Shown here in pieces: positions 27,005 through 36,394 of a stretch of 64,000 nucleotides of DNA; position 1 is the first letter of the stretch; each line of letters opens with the position of its first letter. Both the position numbers and the translations under genes were made by a program. The stretch is from Secundilactobacillus angelensis (lineage in GTDB: Bacteria > Bacillota > Bacilli > Lactobacillales > Lactobacillaceae): the NCBI RefSeq assembly GCF_012641075.1, contig NZ_JAAXLJ010000009.1, forward strand, positions 23,534 through 87,533, written 5' to 3'. A model generated the notes under the pieces. That model made no database searches. It was given only the letters and a program-made list of their open reading frames with translations, and was not told the DNA's origin.

Positions 27005-27589
27005 GCGTACAATTAATTTGCCCAAACAAAAAGCTCCGAACTGGGGAGGTTCGAAGCTCTTCGACGCTATAATCAATACTCACGCGATCATCCTTGTACG
27101 GGAACTAATTGGTTATCTATTATGGGGGAAATAACACTTAGTTTACTAAAATTTACAGGGAGAAGTTTATTTTATCCCGTTAGGACTTATAGCGATCGGT
27201 TTTCTCAATTATAGTGGATCTTTAAAAAGACACATCTTTGTCAAACAGCTGAATAACAATAAATAGTTAAGTTGATTAATCAACTCGCCTACAACTGTAT
27301 CCGCTGCTTGACGGTAATTCAGCAAATTTGATTTATCATCAGATTACTGAATGCCCAACACACGAATGTTTTGGGTACATTTAGTTTAACACTTTTAATT
27401 CAAAAATTAAATTTAATTCCTTAATTTTTTAACAAAATGCTTGATTTGTTTAAGTAATTGTGACGGATACAGTGAGGAACAAAACTCGGTAGATTTCAGA
27501 GTGTAATGTAATCTGAGTTTTGGCGCTCGATTAGACTATATCAAAGTATAGAACCATGTCCAATCAAAACCAGGTTAACTCCACAGAAA
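27005..27589. other. gene-poor stretch with an orphan minus-strand terminator
   Basis: No protein gene of normal quality. A terminator-like hairpin on the minus strand (27058-27032, AGCTTCGAAC / GTTCGGAGCT, then TTTTTGTTTG) stands more than 500 bases from the nearest minus-strand gene end (27590). A plus-strand frame at about 27165-27267 without an ATG/GTG/TTG start encodes a hydrophobic stretch (IPLGLIAIGFL) followed by basic residues, reminiscent of a small type I toxin. Together these suggest a small RNA gene or a decayed toxin locus. Confidence 0.35.
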
Positions 27590-28435
27590 TTAATCACCAA
27601 CCGGATGAATATGATCCACAGCAGCAACTTGATTTAAAACGGCCATGTCGTTATCACTGATTTCAAAATCAAGTTCGGCATTTGCCTTAACGTGTGCCAT
27701 TGACCGCGCTTTTGGCAGTGGTGCAATATCATTTTGAATCACAAAGCGTAAGGCTAGTTGTGGTACCGAAACCTGATAAGATGCCGCAATCCGTTGCAAA
27801 TCGGGATCATTAACTAGGTCACCTGTTGCTAATGGTGAATACGCCTGAACGACAATCCCGTTGTCCTTAGCTGTTTTCACAATCGAATCTTGCGTGTAGC
27901 CGACGTAGTATTGAATCTGGTCCACAGCGGGTGTAACTGACAAACCATCCCAATTTAATAAGTTTTCCAAGTCATGGGTATTGAAGTTTGAAACCCCAAC
28001 TGACTTTGCTCGACCACTGTTGTAGATATCCTGCATGGCTCGCCAAACATCACGATTTTCAGCATCGTGGTTGGTACCTTCCTGTGCCCATGGCCATGGT
28101 GCGTGAATGATATAAGAATCAACGTAATCAAGGTTCAAAGCCTTTAAACTACTTTCAAAATCAGCTATGGCAGCATCATATGTTTTTGACTCTGCTGGCA
28201 ATTTAGTTTGGACGAATAAATCTTCCCTTGCCACATCACCATCGGCAATTGCTTCGCCAACACTCTTTTCATTGCGGTAAGCCTTCGCTGTATCAATAAA
28301 CCGGTAGCCAGCCTTCAATGCATTACTAACGGCATCATAAGTCTCCTTGCCAGGCTTGGTTTGCCAGGTACCAAAACCCACTTTGGGCATCTTTAACCCA
28401 TTATTTAATTCAAATGTATCTGTAATTGTGGTCAT
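27590..28435 (-). CDS. aldo/keto reductase
   Basis: A 281-residue NADPH-dependent (alpha/beta)8-barrel reductase. Catalytic tetrad residues are visible: Asp in FIDTAKAYRNE with Tyr in AYRNE, Lys in VQTKLPAE, and His in SYIIHAPWPW. LPKARSMAHVKANAELDFEISDND near the C terminus is the coenzyme-binding region. It is of the AKR5-type prokaryotic 2,5-diketogluconate/methylglyoxal reductase kind. The ATG at 28435 follows AGGGAGGA. The acetyltransferase gene lies upstream on the same strand with an 80-base gap. The natural aldehyde or ketone is unknown. Confidence 0.88.
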   Translation of the reverse strand: MTTITDTFELNNGLKMPKVGFGTWQTKPGKETYDAVSNALKAGYRFIDTAKAYRNEKSVGEAIADGDVAREDLFVQTKLPAESKTYDAAIADFESSLKALNLDYVDSYIIHAPWPWAQEGTNHDAENRDVWRAMQDIYNSGRAKSVGVSNFNTHDLENLLNWDGLSVTPAVDQIQYYVGYTQDSIVKTAKDNGIVVQAYSPLATGDLVNDPDLQRIAASYQVSVPQLALRFVIQNDIAPLPKARSMAHVKANAELDFEISDNDMAVLNQVAAVDHIHPVGD

Positions 28436-28515
28436 GAAAAATTCCTCCCTATCCGTTCTACAGTATATTGTATGACCTTCTAGTAGGTCTAAGGCAACTA
28501 AGAACACTCACCAAG

Positions 28516-29124
28516 TTAACTATTTCCTGCCGAGAAGTCCTGACCGTTAAAACCAGTTCGATCATCATCAGTAATTTTCCGCAGCACACGACACGGATTT
28601 CCAGCCGCAATGACATTATCCGGAATATCCTTAGTCACAACGCTACCAGCGCCGACGATAACGTTGCTACCGATAGTCACTCCTGGCAAAACCGTCACGT
28701 TAGCTGCCAGCCAAACGTCATTGCCTATAGTGATAGGCTTAGCAATACAACCACCTGTGCGCCGTTCACTCGGATCAAAAAGATGATTACTGGTATAAAG
28801 CCCCACTTTGGGCCCGAAAAGGACGTGTGAGCCAATGGTAATAGGCGCACCATCCAACATCACGCAATCATAGTTGGCATAGAAGTGGTCGCCGACAGTA
28901 ATATTACGACCAAATTCACATCTAAAATTAGGTTCAACAAATGGCGCCTCACCAGCATTCCCAATCAACTGAGAAAACAATTCATTCCGCGCCGCCGGAT
29001 CAACCGTACCATTCAGCCTTTGAGTAAACGTCGTCGCTGTTTCTCGAACCTTCACTAATTTTGGATCTAAATCATCGTATGGTTGCCCGGTTGCCATGTA
29101 CGCAAATTTTTCGTCAAGATTCAT
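28516..29124 (-). CDS. sugar O-acetyltransferase (left-handed beta-helix)
   Basis: A 202-residue enzyme of the maltose/galactoside acetyltransferase type. The N-terminal MNLDEKFAYMATGQPYDDLDP helix region is the Mac domain. Hexapeptide repeats run from about residue 75, with PNFRCEFGRNITVGDHFYANYDCVMLDG and GNDVWLAANVTVLPGVTIG, and a GAGSVVTKDIPDNVIAAGNP tail. It transfers acetyl from acetyl-CoA to a sugar, probably for detoxification. GGGGGATTAAC precedes the ATG. Confidence 0.88.
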   Translation of the reverse strand: MNLDEKFAYMATGQPYDDLDPKLVKVRETATTFTQRLNGTVDPAARNELFSQLIGNAGEAPFVEPNFRCEFGRNITVGDHFYANYDCVMLDGAPITIGSHVLFGPKVGLYTSNHLFDPSERRTGGCIAKPITIGNDVWLAANVTVLPGVTIGSNVIVGAGSVVTKDIPDNVIAAGNPCRVLRKITDDDRTGFNGQDFSAGNS

Positions 29125-29249
29125 GTTAATCCCCCTGCTTCACGAATTTTAATTGATTCCAGTATAACGCAAGAATCCCGTTATCGCTGAATGATACAGG
29201 CATGCACCATCCAATTCATAACGGGATTCACTATTCATTTTAACTAAAC

Positions 29250-30449
29250 TTACTTGGTGGCTGGTTCGGACATCACTTCATCCAATGCCTCAGCTAACTG
29301 CTTGACGCCATCCACAATACCATCTTCAGGCGTGTTGGAGTAGTTCATTCGAAACGTCCCTGGTTCTGGTTGGTTCCCATAGAATGGGTCGCCTGGAACC
29401 ACGGCTACGTTACGTTTCATGGCTGCATCAAACAACTGTTGCGAACTCTTAACGCCAGGAACCGTAACCCATAAGAACATCCCACCTTCAGGATAACTGT
29501 GTGAAACACCCTTTGGGAAGTACTTATCGATTGCTTCCATCATGAGTTGCTCGCGCTTATGGTACAGTGCAGTGATTTTTTTGACGTGTTCATTAATATC
29601 ATTATCGGTAAAGTACTGCGCACAAACATATTGTGAGAAGCTGTCAGTATGCAAATCAGCAGACTGCTTCATCATGGTGTACTTCTTCATTAATTTTGGT
29701 TCTGCAACTACCCAGCCGATCCGTAAACCGGGTGAGAAGATTTTTGACATGGTTCCCATGTAAATGACATGACCAGTCTTGTCTAACGACTTTAATGAAG
29801 GCAGGTTTTCACCTTCCCAACGAATTGCACCGTATGGATTATCTTCTAGAACCATTACGTCGTACTTGTCAGCTAATTCAACTAACTTCTTACGCCGTTC
29901 CATGGTCATCGTTCGACCAGTCGGGTTTTGGAAAGTGGGTACAGTGTAGATTAATCGGGCATCCGGATTGTTCTTTAACGCTTCTTCAAGAGAATCCATC
30001 TTCATCCCGTCTTCATCCATGTCAACGCCAACAAAGTGGGCACCGTATGAACGGAAAACGTCAACAGCAGTTAAGTAAGTTGGGTCTTCAACAATCACTG
30101 CGCTGCCTTCATCTAGAAACATTTTCGCAGTCAAATCAATGGATTGTTGTGAACCAGTCGCAATCATGACATGGTCAGCAGTGGTATGAATCCCTTCAAC
30201 TTCAAGTCGTTTACAAACGACATTCCGTAACTCAGGCACGCCTTGTGCAGAACTGTACTGTAACGCTGCGGCACCCTTTTCATCTAACACCTTATCAGCT
30301 GCAGCCTTAACTTGCTTGACTGGGAATAATTCTGGTGCCGGTAAGCCTCCAGCAAACGAAGTGACTTTAGGATCCGCTGCAGCCTTTAAAATGTCGCCAA
30401 CGGGGTCGTTATCAGTCTTAGGGACACGGTTAGAAAATTTATAGTTCAT
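29250..30449 (-). CDS. PLP-dependent aminotransferase, class I/II (aminoadipate/aromatic type)
   Basis: A 399-residue pyridoxal-phosphate enzyme. FAGGLPAPELFP and LQYSSAQGVPELR belong to the MocR-like/2-aminoadipate aminotransferase group. Substrate and cofactor motifs include TVPTFQNPTGRTM, VLEDNPYGAIRWEG and MGTMSKIFSPGLRIGWV, where Lys of MSK binds PLP. The ATG at 30449 has GAGGAG upstream. In lactobacilli such enzymes start aromatic or branched-chain amino acid catabolism. It lies downstream of an amino acid permease that has its own terminator. Confidence 0.88.
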   Translation of the reverse strand: MNYKFSNRVPKTDNDPVGDILKAAADPKVTSFAGGLPAPELFPVKQVKAAADKVLDEKGAAALQYSSAQGVPELRNVVCKRLEVEGIHTTADHVMIATGSQQSIDLTAKMFLDEGSAVIVEDPTYLTAVDVFRSYGAHFVGVDMDEDGMKMDSLEEALKNNPDARLIYTVPTFQNPTGRTMTMERRKKLVELADKYDVMVLEDNPYGAIRWEGENLPSLKSLDKTGHVIYMGTMSKIFSPGLRIGWVVAEPKLMKKYTMMKQSADLHTDSFSQYVCAQYFTDNDINEHVKKITALYHKREQLMMEAIDKYFPKGVSHSYPEGGMFLWVTVPGVKSSQQLFDAAMKRNVAVVPGDPFYGNQPEPGTFRMNYSNTPEDGIVDGVKQLAEALDEVMSEPATK

Positions 30450-30590
30450 TTGAAACACTCCTCTATGTATGTTGTCTTTAGTATCATATGTTAACCACTG
30501 AACATGTAGTAGTTTAGAACACATTATATCACAAAAATTAAAGTATGATTAGGAAATTCATGATAATACCACTCTCAATCCAGAAAAAAA

Positions 30591-30614
30591 GTGATGCACC
30601 TTTCCGTGCATCAC
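30591..30614 (-). terminator. terminator of the amino acid permease gene
   Basis: Perfect stem GTGATGCAC / GTGCATCAC with a 6-base loop, followed on the minus strand by TTTTTTT. Confidence 0.85.
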
Positions 30615-30624
30615 TCCATAAGTA

Positions 30625-32013
30625 TTAATCTAATCGCCCTTTACGATGCCGAACGAGATAAAACAGCGTCGCGACAATCAGTACTGCCGCGCCAACTATA
30701 ACAGAGATTCTAGTATCGGGATTCACAAACATGAACCCAACAATGACCAGTAACATCACGATTGCAAAGTAATCAGAGAATGGGTATAACGGTAATTTGA
30801 ATGGATGATCCTTCATCACCATGGCATTATTTCTCCGAAAACGCAGCTCAGCCAATAGGATGACGAACCACGGAATCATGCCTGGAAGAACTGATGAACT
30901 GAAGACCACCACGAATAGATTCGACGTGGACTTGTTATAAGCAGAGAAAACTATATCAAGAATGAACCCAAGTAAGATCCCACCAGAAATTCCTAGAATT
31001 GACGCGCTAGGAACGACCCGCTTTGACAAATGGCCAAAGACCTTTGGGGCATCATTTTCATGTGCTAATTTAAACAGCATCCGACTGGAAGAGTAGATTC
31101 CGGAGTTGGCACTGGATAAAGCAGCAGTCAAAACCACGAAGTTGATGACCGATGCCGCGGCAGTTATCCCAACTTTTGCGAACGTCGAGACGAATGGCGA
31201 TCCAATGGCACTAAGTTGATTCCACGGATAAATGGTCACGATAACGAAGATGGCACCCACGTAGAAAATCAGGATTCGGAGTAGAACCGATTTTACCGAT
31301 TTAACGATTGCTTTTTGCGGATTGGCAACTTCTCCAGCAGTGATACCCAGCAACTCGATACCTTCATAAGAACCGACAATGATTGACATTGAGAAAAAGA
31401 ACCCTTTAACCCCACCGGTGAAGAAACCACCGTGAGACCAAAGATTACTGAATCCTGTTGGGTGACCACCATTACCAAAACCAAAGAAGATGACCAATAG
31501 GCCCAGAATAATCATCAAAATAATCGTAATGACTTTGATCATGGCGAACCAAAATTCCAGTGAGCCATATGCTTTCGCGCTAGCAAGGTTAGCGACGACT
31601 AAGAAAGCAATGATGATGACCCCAACGGTGAAAGTATTAATATGCGGCCACCAATACTGCAGATACTGAGTCGCAGCCACGACTTCGGACATACCGACAA
31701 CGATATACTCAAACACGTTGGCCCATTTTGCCAAATAACCGGCTAAGGGGTGTACGTATTCGGTAGCGTAGTCTGCGAAAGAACCCGTTCCGGGATTAAT
31801 GTAGATCATTTCCCCCAGCGCCCGCATGACAATGTACAAAATCAAACCGACGAACATATACGCCAACAATACGGAAGGTCCGGTCCACTTAATGGTTGAA
31901 GTGGAACCCATGAACAGGCCAACACCGATTGCGCCCCCCAAGGAAATCATTTCCATCTGTCCGGCTGTCATTGACCGACGTAACGCAGGTGACTCTTTTA
32001 CTTTTCGCTTCAT
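30625..32013 (-). CDS. amino acid permease (APC family)
   Basis: A 462-residue, about 12-helix permease. The N-terminal RRSMTAGQMEMISLGGAIGVGLFMGS is the APC amino acid/proton symporter signature, and the FADYATEYVHPLAGYLAKW segment with SANSGIYSSSRMLFKLA mid-protein is typical of GABA/arginine/aromatic permeases (AnsP/GabP/AroP group). The ATG at 32013 is preceded by GGAGAGGC. It may feed the aminotransferase downstream, but the two are separated by a terminator. The substrate is not determinable. Confidence 0.88.
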   Translation of the reverse strand: MKRKVKESPALRRSMTAGQMEMISLGGAIGVGLFMGSTSTIKWTGPSVLLAYMFVGLILYIVMRALGEMIYINPGTGSFADYATEYVHPLAGYLAKWANVFEYIVVGMSEVVAATQYLQYWWPHINTFTVGVIIIAFLVVANLASAKAYGSLEFWFAMIKVITIILMIILGLLVIFFGFGNGGHPTGFSNLWSHGGFFTGGVKGFFFSMSIIVGSYEGIELLGITAGEVANPQKAIVKSVKSVLLRILIFYVGAIFVIVTIYPWNQLSAIGSPFVSTFAKVGITAAASVINFVVLTAALSSANSGIYSSSRMLFKLAHENDAPKVFGHLSKRVVPSASILGISGGILLGFILDIVFSAYNKSTSNLFVVVFSSSVLPGMIPWFVILLAELRFRRNNAMVMKDHPFKLPLYPFSDYFAIVMLLVIVGFMFVNPDTRISVIVGAAVLIVATLFYLVRHRKGRLD

Positions 32014-32188
32014 TACAAAATTGCCTCTCCAACTAATCAATTTATTGATCCCATTAAAATGAGCGTAATGTCGGTTAGCACCGGATCATTACGCCCGAAG
32101 TTAAATACTGCCATCTGTGTTACAGGGATGCTACAACACATTTACTCTTAATATATTAGCACCAACAGATAGTCAAACAAAATAATCT

Positions 32189-33061
32189 TTAATAGATAAT
32201 ATCGTGGCTTGAAAATCGTGGCTTATTATCCCTCACAAATTCAGCAAAGGATGTCGCTGGCCGATTCAAAACAGTTGCAATCGTCTGGGTAACCTTTTTA
32301 GCGGTCCCCAATTGCGTCATCACATACAGCATCACCATAACGTTCACAAATTCTTTCTTGATTCCCCGTTGAATCATGGTACGGCGGAACTTCAGCAGAC
32401 TGGGTTTGCTGTAAGTGATTGTTACCCCTAACTCTTGCGTCATAATGTCAGCTGCTTGTTGATAAGTAATCGCCGCAGGTCCCGTAATTTCTAGTGCTTG
32501 ACCCAGATACTTTGAATCCTGCATCACTGCTACAACGACCGCCGCAATGTCTCTGGTATCAATAAAACTAGTTTTGGAACGACCAGCAGGCACGAATAAG
32601 TCGTGATTTTGCTGGATGTCCTGCAAGTGAGTGCTAGTTAAATTCTGCATGAAGAAACTTGGCCGAATAAAGGTATGTGGCAAGTCCATGTCGGTGATCA
32701 TCCGTTCAATCTTACGGTGCGGTACCATGGGATTCTTCTCCACACCAATCAACGACACAAACACCACCTGAGCAATTCCGTGTCGTTTTACTGCCGCCAA
32801 GAATGGCTTCATATCTTCCTCTGGTTTCGCTAACTCTGGTGGTCGAACGAAGAAAACTTTGTTGACACCTTTTAACACTGGTTCGAAGGTCTCGCTGTCC
32901 AAGAAGTCGAAATGTCGAGTCTCCACCCCCAACCGTTTCATCTGATCTGACTCAGCGTGATAAATTCCTGCGACCACAGTCACATCATCAATAGCAGCTA
33001 GTTGTTGTACTACCGGCCAGCCAATATTACCGGTACTGCCTAAAACCAGAATTTTATCCAA
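32189..33061 (-). CDS. NmrA-like NAD(P)-binding protein
   Basis: A 290-residue atypical short-chain dehydrogenase. VLGSTGNIGWPVVQQLA is the dinucleotide-binding loop; FVRPPELA, VVFVSLIGVEKN and HRKIERMI follow the NmrA/quinone-oxidoreductase (QorB-like) pattern, and the canonical Tyr-x3-Lys is absent. It starts with TTG behind GAGGGGC and overlaps the MarR gene by 8 bases, so MarR and this gene are translationally linked. It probably reduces quinones or senses NADP redox under MarR control. Confidence 0.82.
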   Translation of the reverse strand: MDKILVLGSTGNIGWPVVQQLAAIDDVTVVAGIYHAESDQMKRLGVETRHFDFLDSETFEPVLKGVNKVFFVRPPELAKPEEDMKPFLAAVKRHGIAQVVFVSLIGVEKNPMVPHRKIERMITDMDLPHTFIRPSFFMQNLTSTHLQDIQQNHDLFVPAGRSKTSFIDTRDIAAVVVAVMQDSKYLGQALEITGPAAITYQQAADIMTQELGVTITYSKPSLLKFRRTMIQRGIKKEFVNVMVMLYVMTQLGTAKKVTQTIATVLNRPATSFAEFVRDNKPRFSSHDIIY

Positions 33062-33473
33062 CGTGATGCCCCTCTTCCAATTTAACCAACAAACTGACTA
33101 GTGTCGCTTGTTCTTTTGGTGCCAGTGGGGCTGCAAAGTCTGACATCTGAACGTTAGCGATCCGCTTGCAGCGCTTGAAGGCTTTCTCACCGTCAGCAGT
33201 TAAAGTAAGGACCCGTGCCCGACGATCCTCGCTGGAAGGCTGAATGGTAATCATTTCTTTTGCTTCAAGCCGTTTAACGATCCCAGAAATAGTCGCTCGA
33301 TCCATCCCGACAATGGCTGCAATTCGTGCTGCAGTGAGCGGCACCTTAGAAATTTCAATTTGAGCAATGACGGCCCACTGAGCGCTGGTGATCCCTTCTT
33401 TTTCTAACGCAGTGTTCATTTGATAGCGTAGTTCCTTAGCGACATCCATTATGAGGTAACCGAAGTTATTCAT
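33054..33473 (-). CDS. MarR-family regulator (autoregulated pair)
   Basis: A 139-residue winged-helix repressor. Helix-turn-helix LTAARIAAIVGMDRATISGIVKRLEAK and wing PSSEDRRARVLTLTADG are typical. The ATG at 33473 follows AAGGAAG. The transcript start region is covered by a perfect 30-bp palindrome (33488-33517), so it almost certainly represses itself and the overlapping NmrA gene until a ligand or oxidant releases it. No redox cysteine of the OhrR type is seen at the N terminus. Confidence 0.88.
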   Translation of the reverse strand: MNNFGYLIMDVAKELRYQMNTALEKEGITSAQWAVIAQIEISKVPLTAARIAAIVGMDRATISGIVKRLEAKEMITIQPSSEDRRARVLTLTADGEKAFKRCKRIANVQMSDFAAPLAPKEQATLVSLLVKLEEGHHVG

Positions 33474-33487
33474 GGTGATTCTTCCTT

Positions 33488-33517
33488 CTTATATAGTTAG
33501 TATACTAACTATATAAG
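33488..33517. promoter_or_regulatory. perfect 30-bp palindromic MarR operator
   Basis: Each half reads CTTATATAGTTAGTA from the outside in, with no spacer and no mismatch. It lies 15 bases upstream of the marR ATG and contains TATACT as a -10 candidate, so protein binding would block the promoter. Confidence 0.8.
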
Positions 33518-33539
33518 ATTGACTGATTAAAGTCAAAAC

Positions 33540-33567
33540 GAGGTAGGACAACATCTTGCCCTACCTC
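33540..33567 (-). terminator. terminator of gldA
   Basis: GAGGTAGG / CCTACCTC stem with 12-base loop, followed on the minus strand by GTTTTG. It also has CATTTT on the plus side, so it may work both ways. Confidence 0.65.
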
Positions 33568-33620
33568 ATTTTGTATATTCTTCCTTAGTCTTGAACCAGT
33601 TGACATTTAGCTCTCTCTGT

Positions 33621-34736
33621 CTATTTCTCATGAATTTTCTGATAAGCTTTCGAGAACAAGTCCACCGCTTTAATTCCTTCAAACACATCTTGCGGCGTTA
33701 CTTTAAAGCCCATATTATTAATGGTTTCACCCGTTTGCGTGGTCAATTCAGCAACCTTCATCAAGTCGGCATCACTGGCATCCGCCAAGTGTAAGTCAGC
33801 TAGAGTCGTTGGCAAACCGAATTTCAATTCGAACTTCAAATAGCGTTCAAGTGTAGCGTCGTCTGCACCTTCCAGTACGAGATTCAACAGTGTACCGAAA
33901 GCAACCTTTTGACCGTGAGACATCTTGTGCACATCCCCAGTCAAAGCGGTCAGTCCATTTTGAAAACTATGCGCCGCTGCTAAACCAGAGCTTTCAGCCC
34001 CAACACCACTTAACAAAATATTAGCCTCAACAATGTGTTCCAAGGCGGGTGTCACCACGTGGTCGTTAGCTGCATCTACTGCTTGTTTACCATATTTAAA
34101 TAATAGCTCTTCGCACTTTTCTGCCAGCGCTAATCCAGCAGATGTCTGCTGAGTTTGCAGAGGCAATAATGTCACTTCGCGCGCACGTGCCACAGTCTGA
34201 GCTTCCACATTTGTGGATAAGGCATCCGCCATACCGTCAATCAGGAACTTAACCGGTGCGTTAGCAATCACCGACGAATCCACTAGAACCAAATCCGGAT
34301 TTTTATCATAAAACATATACTTCATAAATTCACCAGTTTCCGAGTAAATCACGCTTAATCGCGTACATGGCGAATCGTTTGAAGCTAGCGTTGGGACAAT
34401 AACCACGGGAATCTTCAATTGGTCGCCAACTGCCTTTGTTGTATCGTTGGTCTTACCACCGCCTAAGGAAATGATGAAGGCGGCGTCAGTTTTTGACCCA
34501 ATTTCCTTAACCCGATCAATTTCCTCTGGTGAACTTTCACCATTAAATGCAACATGTTCAATGTTTAAACCTGCACTAACCAGATCTGTATAAAATGTCT
34601 CGCCAATCAATTTCCAAACAATATCGTCTGTCAGCAAAATACCATGGTCCCCATATACCTTGATGTACTTCGCGGCATCTTTCAGCAATCCTTTGCCTTG
34701 AATAAAGGTCGAAGGACTAGCAAAAGCTGTTGTCAT
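33621..34736 (-). CDS. gldA: glycerol dehydrogenase family enzyme
   Basis: A 371-residue metal-dependent polyol dehydrogenase. LGGGKTNDTTKAVGDQ binds NAD. Zinc ligands are in LIDGMADALSTNVEA (Asp), AAHSFQNGL (His) and MSHGQKVAFG (His). VPTLASNDSPCTRLSVIY is the GldA-specific stretch separating it from butanol-type iron ADHs. It converts glycerol to dihydroxyacetone, or reduces dihydroxyacetone/hydroxyacetone. GGAGGTATC precedes the ATG. It is a single gene with its own terminator, and no dihydroxyacetone kinase gene is nearby. Confidence 0.9.
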   Translation of the reverse strand: MTTAFASPSTFIQGKGLLKDAAKYIKVYGDHGILLTDDIVWKLIGETFYTDLVSAGLNIEHVAFNGESSPEEIDRVKEIGSKTDAAFIISLGGGKTNDTTKAVGDQLKIPVVIVPTLASNDSPCTRLSVIYSETGEFMKYMFYDKNPDLVLVDSSVIANAPVKFLIDGMADALSTNVEAQTVARAREVTLLPLQTQQTSAGLALAEKCEELLFKYGKQAVDAANDHVVTPALEHIVEANILLSGVGAESSGLAAAHSFQNGLTALTGDVHKMSHGQKVAFGTLLNLVLEGADDATLERYLKFELKFGLPTTLADLHLADASDADLMKVAELTTQTGETINNMGFKVTPQDVFEGIKAVDLFSKAYQKIHEK

Positions 34737-34965
34737 AAGATGATACCTCCAAAAGTAAGATTTTTATTACGTCAAGATTGTAACCGCTACCCTTACTGGG
34801 TACAAATAAGTTGTCTTGCTATTTTTCGAACAAAATAATGAGTTGGGGGAACCTGGATCACCAGACTATGGTAATATAAAAAAATCTACTGAGCACTATT
34901 TTGAAACAGTCTGCTAATTGTGGTTTAATAGTACTATTGTGCTGAAAATTAGGAGACATGAAATC

Positions 34966-35778
34966 ATGAAAAAACAGTTATTACTTATGATTACCACACT
35001 GTGCATGGCAATCGCTGGAAGCGCGTTGTTCACGACTGGCGCACACGCTTTATCCATTAAACAATATAACGTTGAGCACCCGCTCATTATCAGTCATCGG
35101 GGCAGCCCTTTGAAATTTCCAGAGCATAGTTATGCAGGCTATAACTATGCAATGAAGCATGGCAGTCATTTTATCGAGCAAGACATCGTGCTTTCAAAGG
35201 ATAAAAAGTTGGTCGACTCCCACGACAATAACCTTAAACGAACCCTTCACCATAACGTCAATATCACGTCGTCTAAGTTCCATAAAATCAAGCGGTACAA
35301 GTTTAAGAACGGTGAGTCCCTTCATACCTTACCTGAGCTATTTAAAAAGTACGGTAAATCCACCAATTATGTGATTGAATCTAAAAAATCAACGGCTGGC
35401 GGTCACAAGCTAGAAAAAGGAATTATCGCGGCTATTAAGCACTACCACGTTTCTAACCACGTCATTCTCCAATCGTTCAACCAGAAAAGTCTGGCTTACA
35501 TGCACCACCGTTTGCCTAAAGCGCCTACGATGTTGCTGTTGTCTGGCAACGAGTCGAAAGATATTTTTCAGATTGCCAGAGAAGTCCCCAGGTACGTCAG
35601 TTTCACAACGGTCTACACGAACGCGATGAAGCCTGGTCAAATCGCAGCAATTCACGCTACCCACAAAAAGGCCGCTGCTTACACCATCGATTTCCGATCA
35701 CAAGTCGAAATGGCAAAACGAGCTAAGGTAGACGGTTTCTTTACAGATGACTCGTACTATACCGAAAAATTATTCTAA
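34966..35778 (+). CDS. secreted glycerophosphodiester phosphodiesterase
   Basis: A 270-residue exported GDPD. A signal peptide (MKKQLLLMITTLCMAIAG...AHA) covers residues 1-27. The catalytic core has IISHRGSPLKFPEHS, HFIEQDIVLSKD and VDSHDNNLKRT, which supply the HR(G), ExD and HD residues of the GDPD barrel, with the tail VDGFFTDD. It would hydrolyse glycerophosphodiesters from lipids or teichoic acids outside the cell. The ATG at 34966 has AGGAGA upstream; an earlier in-frame ATG at 34918 has none. Confidence 0.87.
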   Translation: MKKQLLLMITTLCMAIAGSALFTTGAHALSIKQYNVEHPLIISHRGSPLKFPEHSYAGYNYAMKHGSHFIEQDIVLSKDKKLVDSHDNNLKRTLHHNVNITSSKFHKIKRYKFKNGESLHTLPELFKKYGKSTNYVIESKKSTAGGHKLEKGIIAAIKHYHVSNHVILQSFNQKSLAYMHHRLPKAPTMLLLSGNESKDIFQIAREVPRYVSFTTVYTNAMKPGQIAAIHATHKKAAAYTIDFRSQVEMAKRAKVDGFFTDDSYYTEKLF

Positions 35779-35784
35779 AAACTC

Positions 35785-35826
35785 AAAAATGGTTAGCCTT
35801 TCAATTGCGAAGGACTAACCATTTTT
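35785..35826. terminator. bidirectional terminator (GDPD / DUF1697)
   Basis: Stem AAAAATGGTTAG / CTAACCATTTTT between convergent genes. Confidence 0.85.
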
Positions 35827-35842
35827 ATTTTGGGTAATGAAC

Positions 35843-36379
35843 TTAACTCATCCGTTCCTCAATCATCCGCGCCAACTTCAACGTCGTATTCCGATTTCGA
35901 ATTGAAACCACAGGATAGAACGGCTCCGACAACATCTTCGCGAAAAAAGATCGTGAGTAATTGATTTGCGTTGGTGTTCGCCAAAAGATGACGTGAGAAG
36001 TAAACACAACTTCGTCATAATCAGAACGTTTATCCTCAATTAATTGATCGTACTCAGGTTGATAACCTGGCAACTTGAATAACGCATTATAGCGCCCTTC
36101 CTTATCGGTGCGCCACCATTCAGGCGCAGCGTTCACTTCCGCCAAATAGTCTTGCGCTGCAATAACGGCGTGAGTGATTTCAAAATCGTAATGTTGAGCC
36201 AAGACTTGGTCAACCATTTCATGGGCGTCACCCTGATAGCTAAATAACAGATTGCCACTGTTAATATAACTTTTGACGTTCTCAGCGCTAGCAGCCGTCA
36301 GCCAATCACGCAGCTCGGCCATCACTACGCGTCGATTACCACCGACGTTGATTCCACGCATTAGCAATACGTACTCCAT
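35843..36379 (-). CDS. DUF1697 family protein
   Basis: A 178-residue cytosolic protein. The N-terminal YVLLMRGINVGGNRRVVMAELRDWL and VKSYINSGNLLF are the diagnostic DUF1697 blocks, and a FWRTPTQINYSRSFFAKML segment appears later. No biochemical function is established for the family. GGAGGG precedes the ATG. It lies 15 bases downstream of the B3/B4 gene and is probably cotranscribed. Confidence 0.88.
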   Translation of the reverse strand: MEYVLLMRGINVGGNRRVVMAELRDWLTAASAENVKSYINSGNLLFSYQGDAHEMVDQVLAQHYDFEITHAVIAAQDYLAEVNAAPEWWRTDKEGRYNALFKLPGYQPEYDQLIEDKRSDYDEVVFTSHVIFWRTPTQINYSRSFFAKMLSEPFYPVVSIRNRNTTLKLARMIEERMS

Positions 36380-36394
36380 CTGAACCCTCCAGAT

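Noticed and set aside
29170..29229. Terminator of the aminotransferase gene
   Set aside because: A 12-bp inverted repeat (GAATCCCGTTAT) is present, but the loop is about 36 bases and no T-run follows, so it is not listed as a terminator.
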